DNA of 64,000 nucleotides from Hydrogenoanaerobacterium sp032017025 (GTDB lineage Bacteria; Bacillota; Clostridia; Oscillospirales; Ruminococcaceae), in the NCBI RefSeq assembly GCF_032017025.1, contig NZ_DALZQO010000018.1, positions 1-64,000 of the forward strand, read 5' to 3'. Below are positions 23,508-32,212 of the stretch, piece by piece. Made by a program: the position numbers and the translations under genes. Positions within the stretch are counted from its first letter, which is position 1. Each line of letters starts with the position of its first letter. Under the pieces are notes generated by a model. It was not told the DNA's origin. It saw only the letters and a list, made by a program, of their open reading frames with translations, and searched no databases.

Positions 23508-25310
23508 ATGAATTTTGTAGAGTATATTTACAATCGAATAAAGGCAGACCGCAGCCTAGACATTACACTTACCATTCTTACGGTGGGAATTTTCCCATTG
23601 ATGTTGGTTTTGGTGGTGGAAAATACTCACCTGCAAAGCTTGCCCGCTTTGCTGCGCTTTATGAGCGGGTCGATTGGTGTGCTGGTGTACGACTACTTCT
23701 TTGTAGCTATCATCTTTGCGGGGCTTGCGCTGATCCTAAGGCAGGTATGGCTTGCAATGTTTGTAGAGGGCTGTGTGCTCTATTCGCTGTCGCTGGTAGA
23801 ATATTTTAAGTTTGATGCGAACGGCACGCACTTCAGCATTGCTGATTTGGTTATGGCGGGCAAAGTGTCCGATATTGCTCGCTTTACAAAGATTGACATC
23901 AACTTTGTTATGGTAATCAACCTTACCATCTTGATTCTATATGTGCTATGGACAGCGTTTTTGCGCATACGCGTCAATCTGCCGGTGATGAAATCACTTT
24001 CGCTTGGCGCGGGAACGCTGGCGCTGCTTACGGCAGTCATTTCAGTACCTGCAATTTACACCTCGGTGTACAAGCTGTGCGGCATCGATTATCAGCCCAC
24101 CTACAGCCCCTACAGCAGCGACGAAGTGTTTCAAAACAATATGCAGATTGCATTTTTAAGCCAGAATATTTCCGAAAGGATTACGCAGAAGCTTTCAAAA
24201 CCGCAAAACTATTCGGAGGATGCGATAGAAGCGCTGCTGCCGGAGAAGAGTGAGTCGCAGGGGGGCGATTTTCAGTCTCCCGATGTGATTCTCATTATGT
24301 CGGAGGCATACACCGATTTCCGCCGCTTTGACGGTCTTTCGGTACCAAAAGATACTTACAGCAACTTCGACCGGCTTTCGCGCGAGGGCTACAAGGGGAA
24401 AGCGCTGGTGCCTACCTTTGGAGGTTATACCTGTAAAACCGAATTTGAACTGCTGTTCGGGCTGCCGGTAAAAGGCATCGGCAACGAAGATATTCCGCAT
24501 CAGCTGTTTACCGATGGCTCACCCCGCCCCACGTTTGCGTCGTATCTTAAGAAACGGGGCTATACCACCAGTTTTCTGCACCCCTTTTCTGCCAGCTTTT
24601 ACAACCGCGACAAGGCCTACAAAAGCTATGGCTTTGACAACTTGTATTTTGAAAATGACTTTACGGTAAAGCAAACTCGCCTTGGCGGATACATTGACGA
24701 CAGCACGCTGGTGCGTCAGATTCAAGCAACGCTTAAGCAGGGCGGCGACAAGCCCAACTTTATTTTTGCAGTCTCTATGCAAAATCACGGGCCGTACACC
24801 GATACAAACAAATACGCGATAAAAGACAGCCGCCTTACTGCGGAAGAGCAGGCTGAGGTTGGGCGCTATCTGTATGGTATCGGCCAAACAGATAAGGCAC
24901 TTAACGAACTGACTGCTTACCTGAAAACGCGCAGTAAGCCTACGGTTTTAATGTTTATCGGCGACCATTATCCTTATCTTGGTAAGCAGGGGGCACTGTA
25001 TAAAAAGCTTACCAAATCGGTGAGCGGCTACAGCCTTTACCAGCAGCCTTACCTGCTGTGGAGCAATTACCGCCATGACTATGCTTTGCCGCAGGAGCGT
25101 GTATCTGCATTTTATCTACCACATATTCTTGGCGACTATATCAATCTGCCGAAGGACCGTTTTTTGACCGATATGCAGCAGATGATGAGGACGACCCCGC
25201 AATACAGCTTTGACCTGGGGGAAAACAGCCCAGATGCACAAGCATTGCAGGAGTTTACGTATGACCGTACGCAGGGTGAAGCTTATTCAGCGAGTGCGCG
25301 CAGCAATTAA
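23508..25310 (+). CDS. LTA synthase-family membrane sulfatase-fold transferase
   Basis: A 600-aa protein with five predicted membrane helices in residues 20-215 and an extracellular alkaline-phosphatase-fold domain from about residue 255. Family members move glycerol-phosphate from phosphatidylglycerol to a growing chain or to cell-surface glycans. The likely nucleophile is T308 in FGGYTCKTEFE, in the place of the GKTSDSEF motif of LtaS. Metal-site motifs SPDVILIMSEAYTDF (start of the fold), MQNHGPY and FIGDHYPYLG are kept. ATG 23508 follows CAGGAGG. The neighbours give no hint whether the product is lipoteichoic acid or a modified glycan. Confidence 0.88.
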   Translation: MNFVEYIYNRIKADRSLDITLTILTVGIFPLMLVLVVENTHLQSLPALLRFMSGSIGVLVYDYFFVAIIFAGLALILRQVWLAMFVEGCVLYSLSLVEYFKFDANGTHFSIADLVMAGKVSDIARFTKIDINFVMVINLTILILYVLWTAFLRIRVNLPVMKSLSLGAGTLALLTAVISVPAIYTSVYKLCGIDYQPTYSPYSSDEVFQNNMQIAFLSQNISERITQKLSKPQNYSEDAIEALLPEKSESQGGDFQSPDVILIMSEAYTDFRRFDGLSVPKDTYSNFDRLSREGYKGKALVPTFGGYTCKTEFELLFGLPVKGIGNEDIPHQLFTDGSPRPTFASYLKKRGYTTSFLHPFSASFYNRDKAYKSYGFDNLYFENDFTVKQTRLGGYIDDSTLVRQIQATLKQGGDKPNFIFAVSMQNHGPYTDTNKYAIKDSRLTAEEQAEVGRYLYGIGQTDKALNELTAYLKTRSKPTVLMFIGDHYPYLGKQGALYKKLTKSVSGYSLYQQPYLLWSNYRHDYALPQERVSAFYLPHILGDYINLPKDRFLTDMQQMMRTTPQYSFDLGENSPDAQALQEFTYDRTQGEAYSASARSN

Positions 25311-25323
25311 ATAATGTATCAGT

Positions 25324-25352
25324 AAAAAAGCGGGCATGTGCCCGCTTTTTTT
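25324..25352 (+). terminator. Terminator after the LTA-synthase-like gene
   Basis: AAAAAAGCGGGCA and TGCCCGCTTTTTTT with a 2-base gap; a strong intrinsic terminator. Confidence 0.9.
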
Positions 25353-25468
25353 GTGGTTTTCGGCATAGAATAATGGAATAGGCCTGAAAGGGTGAATGTG
25401 CACATATTTTTAAAATTTTGTTTAGTAAATATCGTTAAAAAGATTGTTAAAATAATATCAAATAACCC

Positions 25469-25516
25469 TTGACGCGGCAACGAAAGCAGGGTATAATATT
25501 GTTAAAGAATTAACAA
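25469..25516 (+). promoter_or_regulatory. adhE promoter with perfect Rex-type operator
   Basis: TTGACG (25469-25474) and TATAAT (25492-25497) are 17 bp apart. Directly after the -10, TTGTTAA-AGAA-TTAACAA (25499-25516) is an exact match to the clostridial Rex site TTGTTAANNNNTTAACAA. A weaker half-site, TTGTTAA, occurs at 25445. Rex would block transcription until NADH rises. Confidence 0.88.
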
Positions 25517-25595
25517 ACAAGTGTTGATTCCCAAACGAATGAAAATCAGTTTTGCAGATGCAGAACGCTTACAATAGTGCTAGGAGGAAAAGATT

Positions 25596-28217
25596 ATGGC
25601 AGAGAAAAAAGTTCAAACCGTACCGGAAAAACCTGTTGAAACAAAAGAGATGATCGACACTTTAGTGGCAAAGGCAAATGTTGCACTGCATGAGTTTATG
25701 CAGCTTGATCAAAAACAGGTGGATGCCATTGTTCACGAAATGTCTCTTGCAGGCTTGGATGCACACGAACTGCTTGCCAAGATGGCAGTTGAAGAAACCG
25801 GCAGAGGCGTTTATGAGGATAAAGTCATCAAAAACATGTTTGCTACCGAATACATCTGGCACAGTATTAAGCACCAGCAGACAGTTGGCGTTATCGACGA
25901 GAACGAAATGGAGGGCTACGTTGAGGTTGCAGAGCCTGTCGGCGTTATCTGCGGTGTTACGCCCACAACCAACCCCACCTCCACCACACTGTTTAAAAGT
26001 ATTATCGCGGTAAAAACCCGCAACCCTATCATCTTCGGTTTCCATCCCTCCGCTCAGAAATGCTCTGCCGAAGCTGCGCGCATAGTTTACGAGGCTGCAG
26101 TAAAAGCCGGCGCACCCAAAGACTGCATTCAGTGGATTGAGCACCCCTCCATTGAGGCTACCAACCTGTTGATGAACCACCCCGGCGTCGCAACCATTCT
26201 GGCAACAGGTGGCCCCGGCATGGTAAAGGCTGCTTACTCGGCCGGTAAACCCGCACTGGGCGTAGGCCCCGGCAACGTACCGTGTTACATCGAGAAAACC
26301 GCGGAAATTGAGAGAGCCTGCACCGACTTGATGATGTCCAAAACCTTTGATAACGGAATGATCTGTGCATCTGAGCAGGCGGTTATCGTCGACAAAGAGA
26401 TCAAAGATAAATTTGAGGCTTACATGAAAGCCAACAACTGCTATTTCTTAAACAAAGACGAGACCCAAAAGATTTCAAACTATGTAATCAACACCGAGAA
26501 AATGGCGGTTAATGCAGCAGTTGTGGGTAAATCCGCTTATTGGATTGCAGAGCAGGCGGGGATAAAGGTTCCCGAGAAAACAAAAATTCTCATTGCGCCG
26601 CTGCCTGAGCCAAGCCTTGACTACCCTTTGAGCCTTGAAAAGTTAAGCCCGGTACTCGCATACTTTGTATCGAACAGCAGGGAACAGGGCTTTGCATATG
26701 CTGCTAAAATGCTGGAGCTGGGCGGCTTGGGTCACTCTGCGGTCATCCACACCTCCGACAATGATTTAGCTGAGAAATACGGCACCGAGATGAAGGTCGG
26801 CCGTGTCATCGTAAACTCGCCGTCCTCGCAGGGTGCGATTGGCGACATTTACAACACCAACACCCCGTCACTCACCCTTGGCTGTGGTTCTTACGGTAAA
26901 AACTCTGTTTCGCAGAACGTTTCTACCGTAAACCTAATCAATAAAAAACGGATTGCCAAGAGGAGAACCAATATGCAGTGGTTTAAGATTCCGCCGAAAA
27001 TCTATTTCGAGGAGGATTCCATTCAGTATCTGGAAAAAATGCCCGACATCACCAGAGCATTTATCGTTACAGATCCGATGATGGTGAAGCTCGGCAATAT
27101 CGACAAAATCCTCTACTACCTCAGAAAACGTAAGGAATACTGCCACAGTGAGATTTACTCCGATGTTGAGCCCGATCCGTCTGTAGAGTGCATTATGAGG
27201 GGCGTAGAAGCGATGAACACCTTCCAGCCTGATGTTATCATTGCCATAGGCGGCGGTTCCGCTATCGACGCTGCAAAAGGTATGTGGCTGTTCTATGAGC
27301 ACCCCGACACTTCCTTTGATGGGCTGAGAATGCGCTTTCTCGATATCAGAAAAAGAACCTTCCAATTCCCGAAGCTTGGCAAACGCACACAGCTTGTCGC
27401 TATCCCCACCACCTCCGGTACCGGTTCTGAAGTTACCAGCTTCTCGGTTATCACAGATAAGCAGAACGGGAACATCAAATATCCTCTGGCTGACTACGAG
27501 CTTACCCCCGATGTTGCAATCATCGATCCGCAGTTCTGTATGTCAATGCCAAAATCCATTACCGCCGATACCGGCTTGGATGTTTTGACACACGCGATTG
27601 AGGCCTATGTCTCGGTCATGGCTTCCGATTACACCGATGGCCTTGCAATTAAGGCGATTGAGCTGGTATTCGAAAACCTTCGCCGTGCGTACAACAACGG
27701 CAGCGAGGACAGAGAGGCAAGAGAGAAGATGCACAATGCTTCTGCCATTGCAGGTATGGCGTTCACCAACGCATTCCTTGGTCTAAACCACTCTATGGCC
27801 CATAAGCTGGGCGGCGAGTACCATATTCCTCACGGACGTGCAAACGCGATTCTGTTGCCATACGTGATAGAGTACAACGCGCAGAAGCCTACCAAGTTCC
27901 CTTCGTTCCCCAAATACAAAAAATTTATTGCAGACGAAAGATATGCGAAGATTGCAAGATACCTCGGTCTGCCCGCAAAAACCACCGAAGAAGGCGTTGC
28001 CTCATTGATAAAAGCGATCAGAGAGCTGATGAACGACCTGGATAGACCCGGTTCTATCAAAGAGTGCGGCGTGGATGAAGCGTTGTTCAACAGCAAGCTG
28101 GAGGATCTCTCGTACAAAGCATTTGAGGATCAGTGCACTACAGCAAACCCGAGATATCCTTTGGTCAGCGAAATCAAAGAGATCTATAAAAAAGCTTACT
28201 ACGGTGAAGCAAAATAA
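25596..28217 (+). CDS. adhE: Bifunctional acetaldehyde-CoA/alcohol dehydrogenase AdhE
   Basis: An 873-aa two-domain enzyme that reduces acetyl-CoA to acetaldehyde and then to ethanol with two NADH, a major fermentative electron sink. Residues 1-440 are the CoA-acylating aldehyde dehydrogenase, with catalytic C257 in GMICASEQ. Residues 455-873 are the iron alcohol dehydrogenase, with the nucleotide-binding GGGSAIDAAK and iron-ligand histidines in HAIEAYVS, GLNHSMAHKLGG and YHIPHGRAN. ATG 25596 follows TAGGAGGAAAAG. A monocistronic unit, with its own Rex-type promoter and terminator. AdhE proteins usually form helical filaments (spirosomes). Confidence 0.97.
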   Translation: MAEKKVQTVPEKPVETKEMIDTLVAKANVALHEFMQLDQKQVDAIVHEMSLAGLDAHELLAKMAVEETGRGVYEDKVIKNMFATEYIWHSIKHQQTVGVIDENEMEGYVEVAEPVGVICGVTPTTNPTSTTLFKSIIAVKTRNPIIFGFHPSAQKCSAEAARIVYEAAVKAGAPKDCIQWIEHPSIEATNLLMNHPGVATILATGGPGMVKAAYSAGKPALGVGPGNVPCYIEKTAEIERACTDLMMSKTFDNGMICASEQAVIVDKEIKDKFEAYMKANNCYFLNKDETQKISNYVINTEKMAVNAAVVGKSAYWIAEQAGIKVPEKTKILIAPLPEPSLDYPLSLEKLSPVLAYFVSNSREQGFAYAAKMLELGGLGHSAVIHTSDNDLAEKYGTEMKVGRVIVNSPSSQGAIGDIYNTNTPSLTLGCGSYGKNSVSQNVSTVNLINKKRIAKRRTNMQWFKIPPKIYFEEDSIQYLEKMPDITRAFIVTDPMMVKLGNIDKILYYLRKRKEYCHSEIYSDVEPDPSVECIMRGVEAMNTFQPDVIIAIGGGSAIDAAKGMWLFYEHPDTSFDGLRMRFLDIRKRTFQFPKLGKRTQLVAIPTTSGTGSEVTSFSVITDKQNGNIKYPLADYELTPDVAIIDPQFCMSMPKSITADTGLDVLTHAIEAYVSVMASDYTDGLAIKAIELVFENLRRAYNNGSEDREAREKMHNASAIAGMAFTNAFLGLNHSMAHKLGGEYHIPHGRANAILLPYVIEYNAQKPTKFPSFPKYKKFIADERYAKIARYLGLPAKTTEEGVASLIKAIRELMNDLDRPGSIKECGVDEALFNSKLEDLSYKAFEDQCTTANPRYPLVSEIKEIYKKAYYGEAK

Positions 28218-28258
28218 TTTTCGCCAAACTTCTCAGTTTTAAATACTCCAACACACAA

Positions 28259-28296
28259 CAAGAAACGGCATCGAATTTAGTCGATGCCGTTTCTTG
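28259..28296. terminator. Bidirectional terminator after adhE
   Basis: CAAGAAACGGCATCGA and its exact complement form a 16-bp stem with a 6-base loop. It stops adhE and the convergent TVP38 gene. Confidence 0.88.
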
Positions 28297-28306
28297 CCGT
28301 GTTAAA

Positions 28307-28993
28307 TCATTTTTTATTATTTTTATCAATAATAGAATTGTTCACTAAAATGCCGGCAATTCCAATGATGCCCATCAGCACAAACATAGCCACGGTTTTC
28401 CACCATTCGCCGTCTATAATAGTCTGTCCCGCGTAGGTGGAGGTAATTACCGACGGAATGCGTGCAAAGATAGAGATAAACAAAAAATCGCGAGGGCGAA
28501 TCTTTGTTAGTGGGGACACATAAGTAAGAATATCTTTTGGTGTGCCGGGGATAAAGAAAAGGATAAAGGTGAGCATTTCAAGTTTTTTGCTGTTGTTCAA
28601 AAAAGAAAGTTTTCGCACCTTGTCTTTGCTGAACATCCACTCTACAAAGCCTTTACCGAGTGCACGAACCGTAAAGAAGACTATGGAGGTTCCGATCAGC
28701 AGCCCCAGCATACAAATCAGCAGCCCGCCCCAGGTGCCGTAGATGATGCCTGCAAGCAACTCGATAGGCTCACCGGGCAGCACGGCGACAACCACTTGAA
28801 GTATCTGCACGCCCAGCATAAAGAATACGCCTTTCCACCCCAGCGAAGAAATAGATACCTTCAGCTCATCACGCACGACAGGGTCGGTAAGGGAAATAAA
28901 CCATGGCAATAGTTTTACAACCAAGTAAACAGAGCCGAAAATAATAGCCGATGCCATGACCAATTTAAATATTTTTTTTGTTTTTTCGTTCAA
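28307..28993 (-). CDS. TVP38/TMEM64 (DedA-like) membrane protein
   Basis: A 228-aa membrane protein with about five hydrophobic segments. The family motif is visible as VAVLPGEPIELLAGIIYGTWGG (split here: VAVLPGEPIELLAG, then IIYGTWGG), and the later FFIPGTPKDILTYVSPLT segment, with the conserved proline and glycine residues of the re-entrant loops. Members are thought to be lipid scramblases or transporters. The start TTG 28993 has GGTGAG close upstream; no earlier ATG fits. It stands alone, convergent with adhE. Confidence 0.85.
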   Translation of the reverse strand: MNEKTKKIFKLVMASAIIFGSVYLVVKLLPWFISLTDPVVRDELKVSISSLGWKGVFFMLGVQILQVVVAVLPGEPIELLAGIIYGTWGGLLICMLGLLIGTSIVFFTVRALGKGFVEWMFSKDKVRKLSFLNNSKKLEMLTFILFFIPGTPKDILTYVSPLTKIRPRDFLFISIFARIPSVITSTYAGQTIIDGEWWKTVAMFVLMGIIGIAGILVNNSIIDKNNKK

Positions 28994-29103
28994 GCACTCA
29001 CCAGTCCATTCCCTGTTAGATCACAAATCGTTTCGAAACGCAGTTTTTACTCATGCATTGTATAAGTTTGCACGCAGGGTGCACAAAACCGTTTCTGATG
29101 TGA

Positions 29104-29206
29104 TAAAATGTAATACGATATAATTCGCCGTTTTGGCGGTTGCCCCGTAAGGGGAGAGCCAAAGGCATTTCAATAAAATATAATAACCGCAATACGGTTA
29201 TTATAT
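29104..29206. repeat. Palindromic repeat cluster upstream of tRNA-Ala
   Basis: Contains CGCCG/CGGCG-like and CCCC/GGGG stem pairs near 29129-29158 and, at 29178-29206, a perfect 12-bp palindrome, ATATAATAACCG with its complement around CAATA. The latter has the same core (TATAATAA plus CG) as the repeats at 12643-12781. The 28994-29275 gap holds nothing else that I can support. Confidence 0.6.
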
Positions 29207-29275
29207 CATGAAAAATAGAAATCACAGAGGATTGGCCGAAAATTAGCAATCTGTTTACAATGTGGCAAAAAACTC

Positions 29276-29304
29276 TTGAAAAATGGAAAATGATATGCTA
29301 TAAT
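29276..29304 (+). promoter_or_regulatory. tRNA-Ala promoter
   Basis: TTGAAA and TATAAT with a 17-bp spacer, ending 22 bases before the tRNA. Confidence 0.85.
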
Positions 29305-29326
29305 ATCAAAGTCGGAAATAAAATTT

Positions 29327-29402
29327 GGGGGCGTAGCTCACCTGGGAGAGCGCTTGACTGGCAGTCAAGAGGTAGAGAGTTCGATCCTCTTCGTCTCCAC
29401 CA
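29327..29402 (+). tRNA. tRNA-Ala (anticodon GGC)
   Basis: A 76-nt tRNA with encoded CCA. The anticodon arm CTTGA-CTGGCAG-TCAAG gives GGC, reading GCC/GCT codons. The acceptor stem has a G3:U70 pair, the alanine identity element. The T arm holds GTTCGATC. It is a single gene between its own promoter and terminator. Confidence 0.95.
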
Positions 29403-29407
29403 AAAAC

Positions 29408-29456
29408 AAAAAGCCTATAAAATCGTATTGTTAAGCGGTTTATAGGCTTTTTGTTT
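29408..29456 (+). terminator. Terminator after tRNA-Ala
   Basis: AAAAAGCCTATAAA and TTTATAGGCTTTTT form the stem, followed by GTTTTTT. Confidence 0.9.
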
Positions 29457-29637
29457 TTTCCGTACAATGAGTTTCAATATCTGAATTTGGCTTTCAAAAT
29501 GTGTATTTTTACACCATTCATTCTGCAGCGAATAGTTTAAAATTAGCCGTCGTTCTTGTTTAAAAGTTCGGCGTTTTTCTCTTTTTTGAAACTATATTAA
29601 ATTTATTGTACCAAATAAAAACAAAATAGATAACTAT

Positions 29638-29666
29638 TTGACATATTTTCTATTTCATAGTAAAAT
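29638..29666 (+). promoter_or_regulatory. Promoter of the HD-GYP gene
   Basis: TTGACA (29638-29643) and TAAAAT (29661-29666) are 17 bp apart, leaving a leader of roughly 75 bases. The rest of the gap from 29457 is AT-rich with no gene. Confidence 0.8.
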
Positions 29667-29746
29667 TATGTAAGATTGTGTTATATTGTTATGACAATTG
29701 TGGATTGCCGAGCTTACCAAAATAAATTAATAGTTGGAACTGCGAA

Positions 29747-30853
29747 ATGATTTATATTCCTTTAAAACACTTAAGACCGGGGATGACCCTTGCACGAGAT
29801 ATTGCCTGTGGCTCATCCTTATTCCCACTGCTGGTTGCCGGGCAAAAACTTTCTGTTTCTATCATTGCAAAGTTTGAAAAAAACAATATTTCTGGTGCAT
29901 ACATTGAAAGCAGCCTGTGCGGTGATGTGGAGATTGAAGAGATAGTTGCTCCTGAGCTTAGGCAAAAAACGATAGTAGAACTAAAGAGCTTCTATAGAGA
30001 TTATGAGAGCCATGCTCCCATTTCTCCCGCTTCACTTAAATCTATATCAAGTACGGTGGATAACCTTGTCGAGCATATTCTTTCTAAAAGTGAGTGCCTA
30101 ATTAATATTATTGATGTTCAGGATTATGATACATATACCTATAATCACAGCCTGTATGTATGTATCTTAAGCATCCTAATTGGTATTCAGCGAGGTTTTT
30201 CCCGTTCGATATTGACAGAACTGGGTATGTGCGGGTTGCTGCATGATATTGGTAAAACGGATATTCCGCTGGAAATCATCAATAAGAAGAGTGTTCTTAC
30301 ACCGCAGGAATTTGAATTGATGAAAACCCATCCCGATAAAGCGGTTATCCGGCTGAGCCCCTGCCATCAAATATCTTCATCGGTGCTCAGAGGGATTTTA
30401 AGCCACCATGAAAAGTTTAACGGAACCGGCTACCCACAGGGGCTTAGCGGGGAGAAGATTCCTCTATATGGGAGGATTGTGGCGTTGGCGGACGTATATG
30501 ACGCGCTCACCTCGCACCGATCTTACCGCAAGGCGTGGACCTCCGGCGATGCGATAGAATATATGATGGGCTGCGCAGATACTCATTTTGATTTTGAGCT
30601 TTTACAGTCTTTCTTAAAAATAATCGCAGTGTACCCGCTGGGAACAGTTGTAAAATTGAGCAATGGATTTTTGGCTGTTGTGATACAGAATTCGTCTCAG
30701 AATATTTTACGTCCTAAAGTGCGTGTGCTGCTTCCCGAAGAATATACGGGTACAGAAATTGACCTTGCCGACATAGGCAACACCTATTTAAATGTAACGA
30801 TCAGCGGTGTGGCTGATGATGAAATGGAAATACCCGAGGTTCTTTTTGTTTAG
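29747..30853 (+). CDS. HD-GYP domain cyclic-di-GMP phosphodiesterase-like protein
   Basis: A 368-aa cytoplasmic protein. The N-terminal 100 residues have no known sensor fold. The HD-GYP domain spans about 125-300, with the HD pair in LLHDIGKTDIP, the HH in LSHHEKFNGTGYP and the GYP-type motif complete, then LADVYDALTSHRSYRKAW. These residues form the metal centre that opens cyclic di-GMP. The C-terminal 65 residues (PLGTVVKLSNG and on) make a small beta domain common in these proteins. ATG 29747 is weakly served by GGAACTG. No diguanylate cyclase is near. Substrate is inferred from the family. Confidence 0.88.
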   Translation: MIYIPLKHLRPGMTLARDIACGSSLFPLLVAGQKLSVSIIAKFEKNNISGAYIESSLCGDVEIEEIVAPELRQKTIVELKSFYRDYESHAPISPASLKSISSTVDNLVEHILSKSECLINIIDVQDYDTYTYNHSLYVCILSILIGIQRGFSRSILTELGMCGLLHDIGKTDIPLEIINKKSVLTPQEFELMKTHPDKAVIRLSPCHQISSSVLRGILSHHEKFNGTGYPQGLSGEKIPLYGRIVALADVYDALTSHRSYRKAWTSGDAIEYMMGCADTHFDFELLQSFLKIIAVYPLGTVVKLSNGFLAVVIQNSSQNILRPKVRVLLPEEYTGTEIDLADIGNTYLNVTISGVADDEMEIPEVLFV

Positions 30854-30904
30854 CCACGAGCAGAAAATCTGTTTTATAGGCCACAAGGTATGGTTTACAA
30901 AATA

Positions 30905-30934
30905 AAAATCCACCCCATAGGGGTGGATTTTTTA
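30905..30934. terminator. Terminator between HD-GYP and zinc-ribbon genes
   Basis: AAAATCCACCCC and GGGGTGGATTTTTT around a 4-base loop; likely used in both directions. Confidence 0.88.
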
Positions 30935-30954
30935 GTTCTTATTTAAGGCAGAAA

Positions 30955-31224
30955 TTATCTTTGCTTTGAAAAGCAGTCGCTGCAATAAACAGGACGGTCT
31001 TCTCTGGGCTGGAAAGGAACTCTTGCTTCGCAGCCGCAGGATGCGCATCTGGTTGTAAACATTTCTTTTTGTGGAGCTCCGCCATTTTTGCGAGCAATAC
31101 GGCAAGGTTTGCATCTCTGGGGTTCATTGGTGAAACCCTTTTCAGCATAAAAATCCTGCTCACTGGCAGTGAAGATAAATTCTGCGCCACAATCTTTACA
31201 GGTCAAGGTTTTGTCTTGATTCAT
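30955..31224 (-). CDS. Zinc-ribbon protein (zf-trcl type), 89 aa
   Basis: Start ATG 31224 has GAGG upstream. The first half is the probable zinc-ribbon family called zf-trcl: C9 and C12 in LTCKDCGAEF and a second pair in RCKPCRIARK, with the family's FTASEQDFYAEKGF between. The second half has another four-cysteine ribbon: RCASCGCEARVPF and YCSDCF. This makes two zinc sites. The role is unknown; such small proteins may bind nucleic acid or protein. Confidence 0.85.
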   Translation of the reverse strand: MNQDKTLTCKDCGAEFIFTASEQDFYAEKGFTNEPQRCKPCRIARKNGGAPQKEMFTTRCASCGCEARVPFQPREDRPVYCSDCFSKQR

Positions 31225-31452
31225 TAAATGATATACCTCGTTTTTAAAATATATGCTGATTGTATAGTTCAGCACTATCTTTGAGTATATAGCTAAATGT
31301 AGCCTTTGTCAAGTGAAAAATTAAATGAAATGCTATGTATTGCTGCAGAGAAGCCGGATAAGCCGATTTTATTTAAAACTTAGGGTAACAGCTTGTTTTT
31401 ACTATCAATCTTTCCCGATACGGCATATGTTACTGGTAGGAGGGATTGTATC

Positions 31453-32196
31453 ATGATGTACGATAGCGTTGAGATTAACAGTATTATCATTCAGCAAAAA
31501 CTGTATTACAATGGGCAGCTGATGCTAAGCTACAAAATTGAGTATCCTCAGTTTGCATCCATGAAATTTCAATCGGCGGTAAGGCGAATGAACCTGAGGT
31601 ACAAAACGAAGGCGCTGGAATTTCAAAAGCATTGCCAAAAAAAGCTGTTTAAAATGGCGGTAGAGCAATATGAATATTCCGTTGAAAACGGATTTCCCTT
31701 TATGGGGTATGAGGCGATTTTGAATTATACCGTAACCTACAACCACGATTGCACAGTGAGTATGTATTTTCAGCAGTATGAGTATACGGGCGGCGCGCAT
31801 GGCAACACAATTCAGTACTCCGACTCATGGAACCTGCAGAGTGCCCACCGCATTATGCTTTGGCAGCTATTCACTCAAGCCGTGAACTACAGGCACTACA
31901 TAATAACACAGATAAACCTTCAGATTGCCCAACAAATTGCGAACGGCGAAAATTATTATTTTGAGAACTACGAAGAAAATGTTGCGAACACCTTTGATGA
32001 GGACAGCTTTTACCTCACCAACAAAGGTGTTGTTATTTACTTTCAGCAATATGACATTGCACCGTACTCAAGTGGAATCCCCAGGTTTACCATTCCATAT
32101 TACAGGGGAGTCGTTCTGCGTCCCAGATGCCGAAAATTTTCCGCATACCCGGGCGGTAGAAACGGGCTGTACCCTTCTGGTTACAGCCCGTTTTAA
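31453..32196 (+). CDS. RsiV-like DUF3298/DUF4163 protein
   Basis: A 247-aa protein related to the extracellular part of the anti-sigma factor RsiV and the deacetylase PdaC. Start ATG 31453 has TAGGAGGG upstream. The DUF4163-like part (residues 5-110) precedes a DUF3298-like part with GGAHGNT and GVVIYFQQYDIAPYSSGIPRFTIPY. No signal peptide or membrane anchor precedes it, unlike RsiV, so it seems a cytosolic stand-alone form, common in Clostridia. The last 30 residues (from RGVVLRP) look unlike the family and the stop codon lies in the T-run of the terminator, so a frameshift near the 3' end is possible. Confidence 0.8.
   Translation: MMYDSVEINSIIIQQKLYYNGQLMLSYKIEYPQFASMKFQSAVRRMNLRYKTKALEFQKHCQKKLFKMAVEQYEYSVENGFPFMGYEAILNYTVTYNHDCTVSMYFQQYEYTGGAHGNTIQYSDSWNLQSAHRIMLWQLFTQAVNYRHYIITQINLQIAQQIANGENYYFENYEENVANTFDEDSFYLTNKGVVIYFQQYDIAPYSSGIPRFTIPYYRGVVLRPRCRKFSAYPGGRNGLYPSGYSPF
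32161..32195. terminator. Terminator overlapping the end of the RsiV-like gene
   Basis: AACGGGCTGTA and TACAGCCCGTT pair around a 10-base loop, followed by TT and the TAA stop of the plus-strand gene. It also lies just past the end of livF on the minus strand. Confidence 0.85.
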
Positions 32197-32212
32197 CACG
32201 TATATACGCGCT

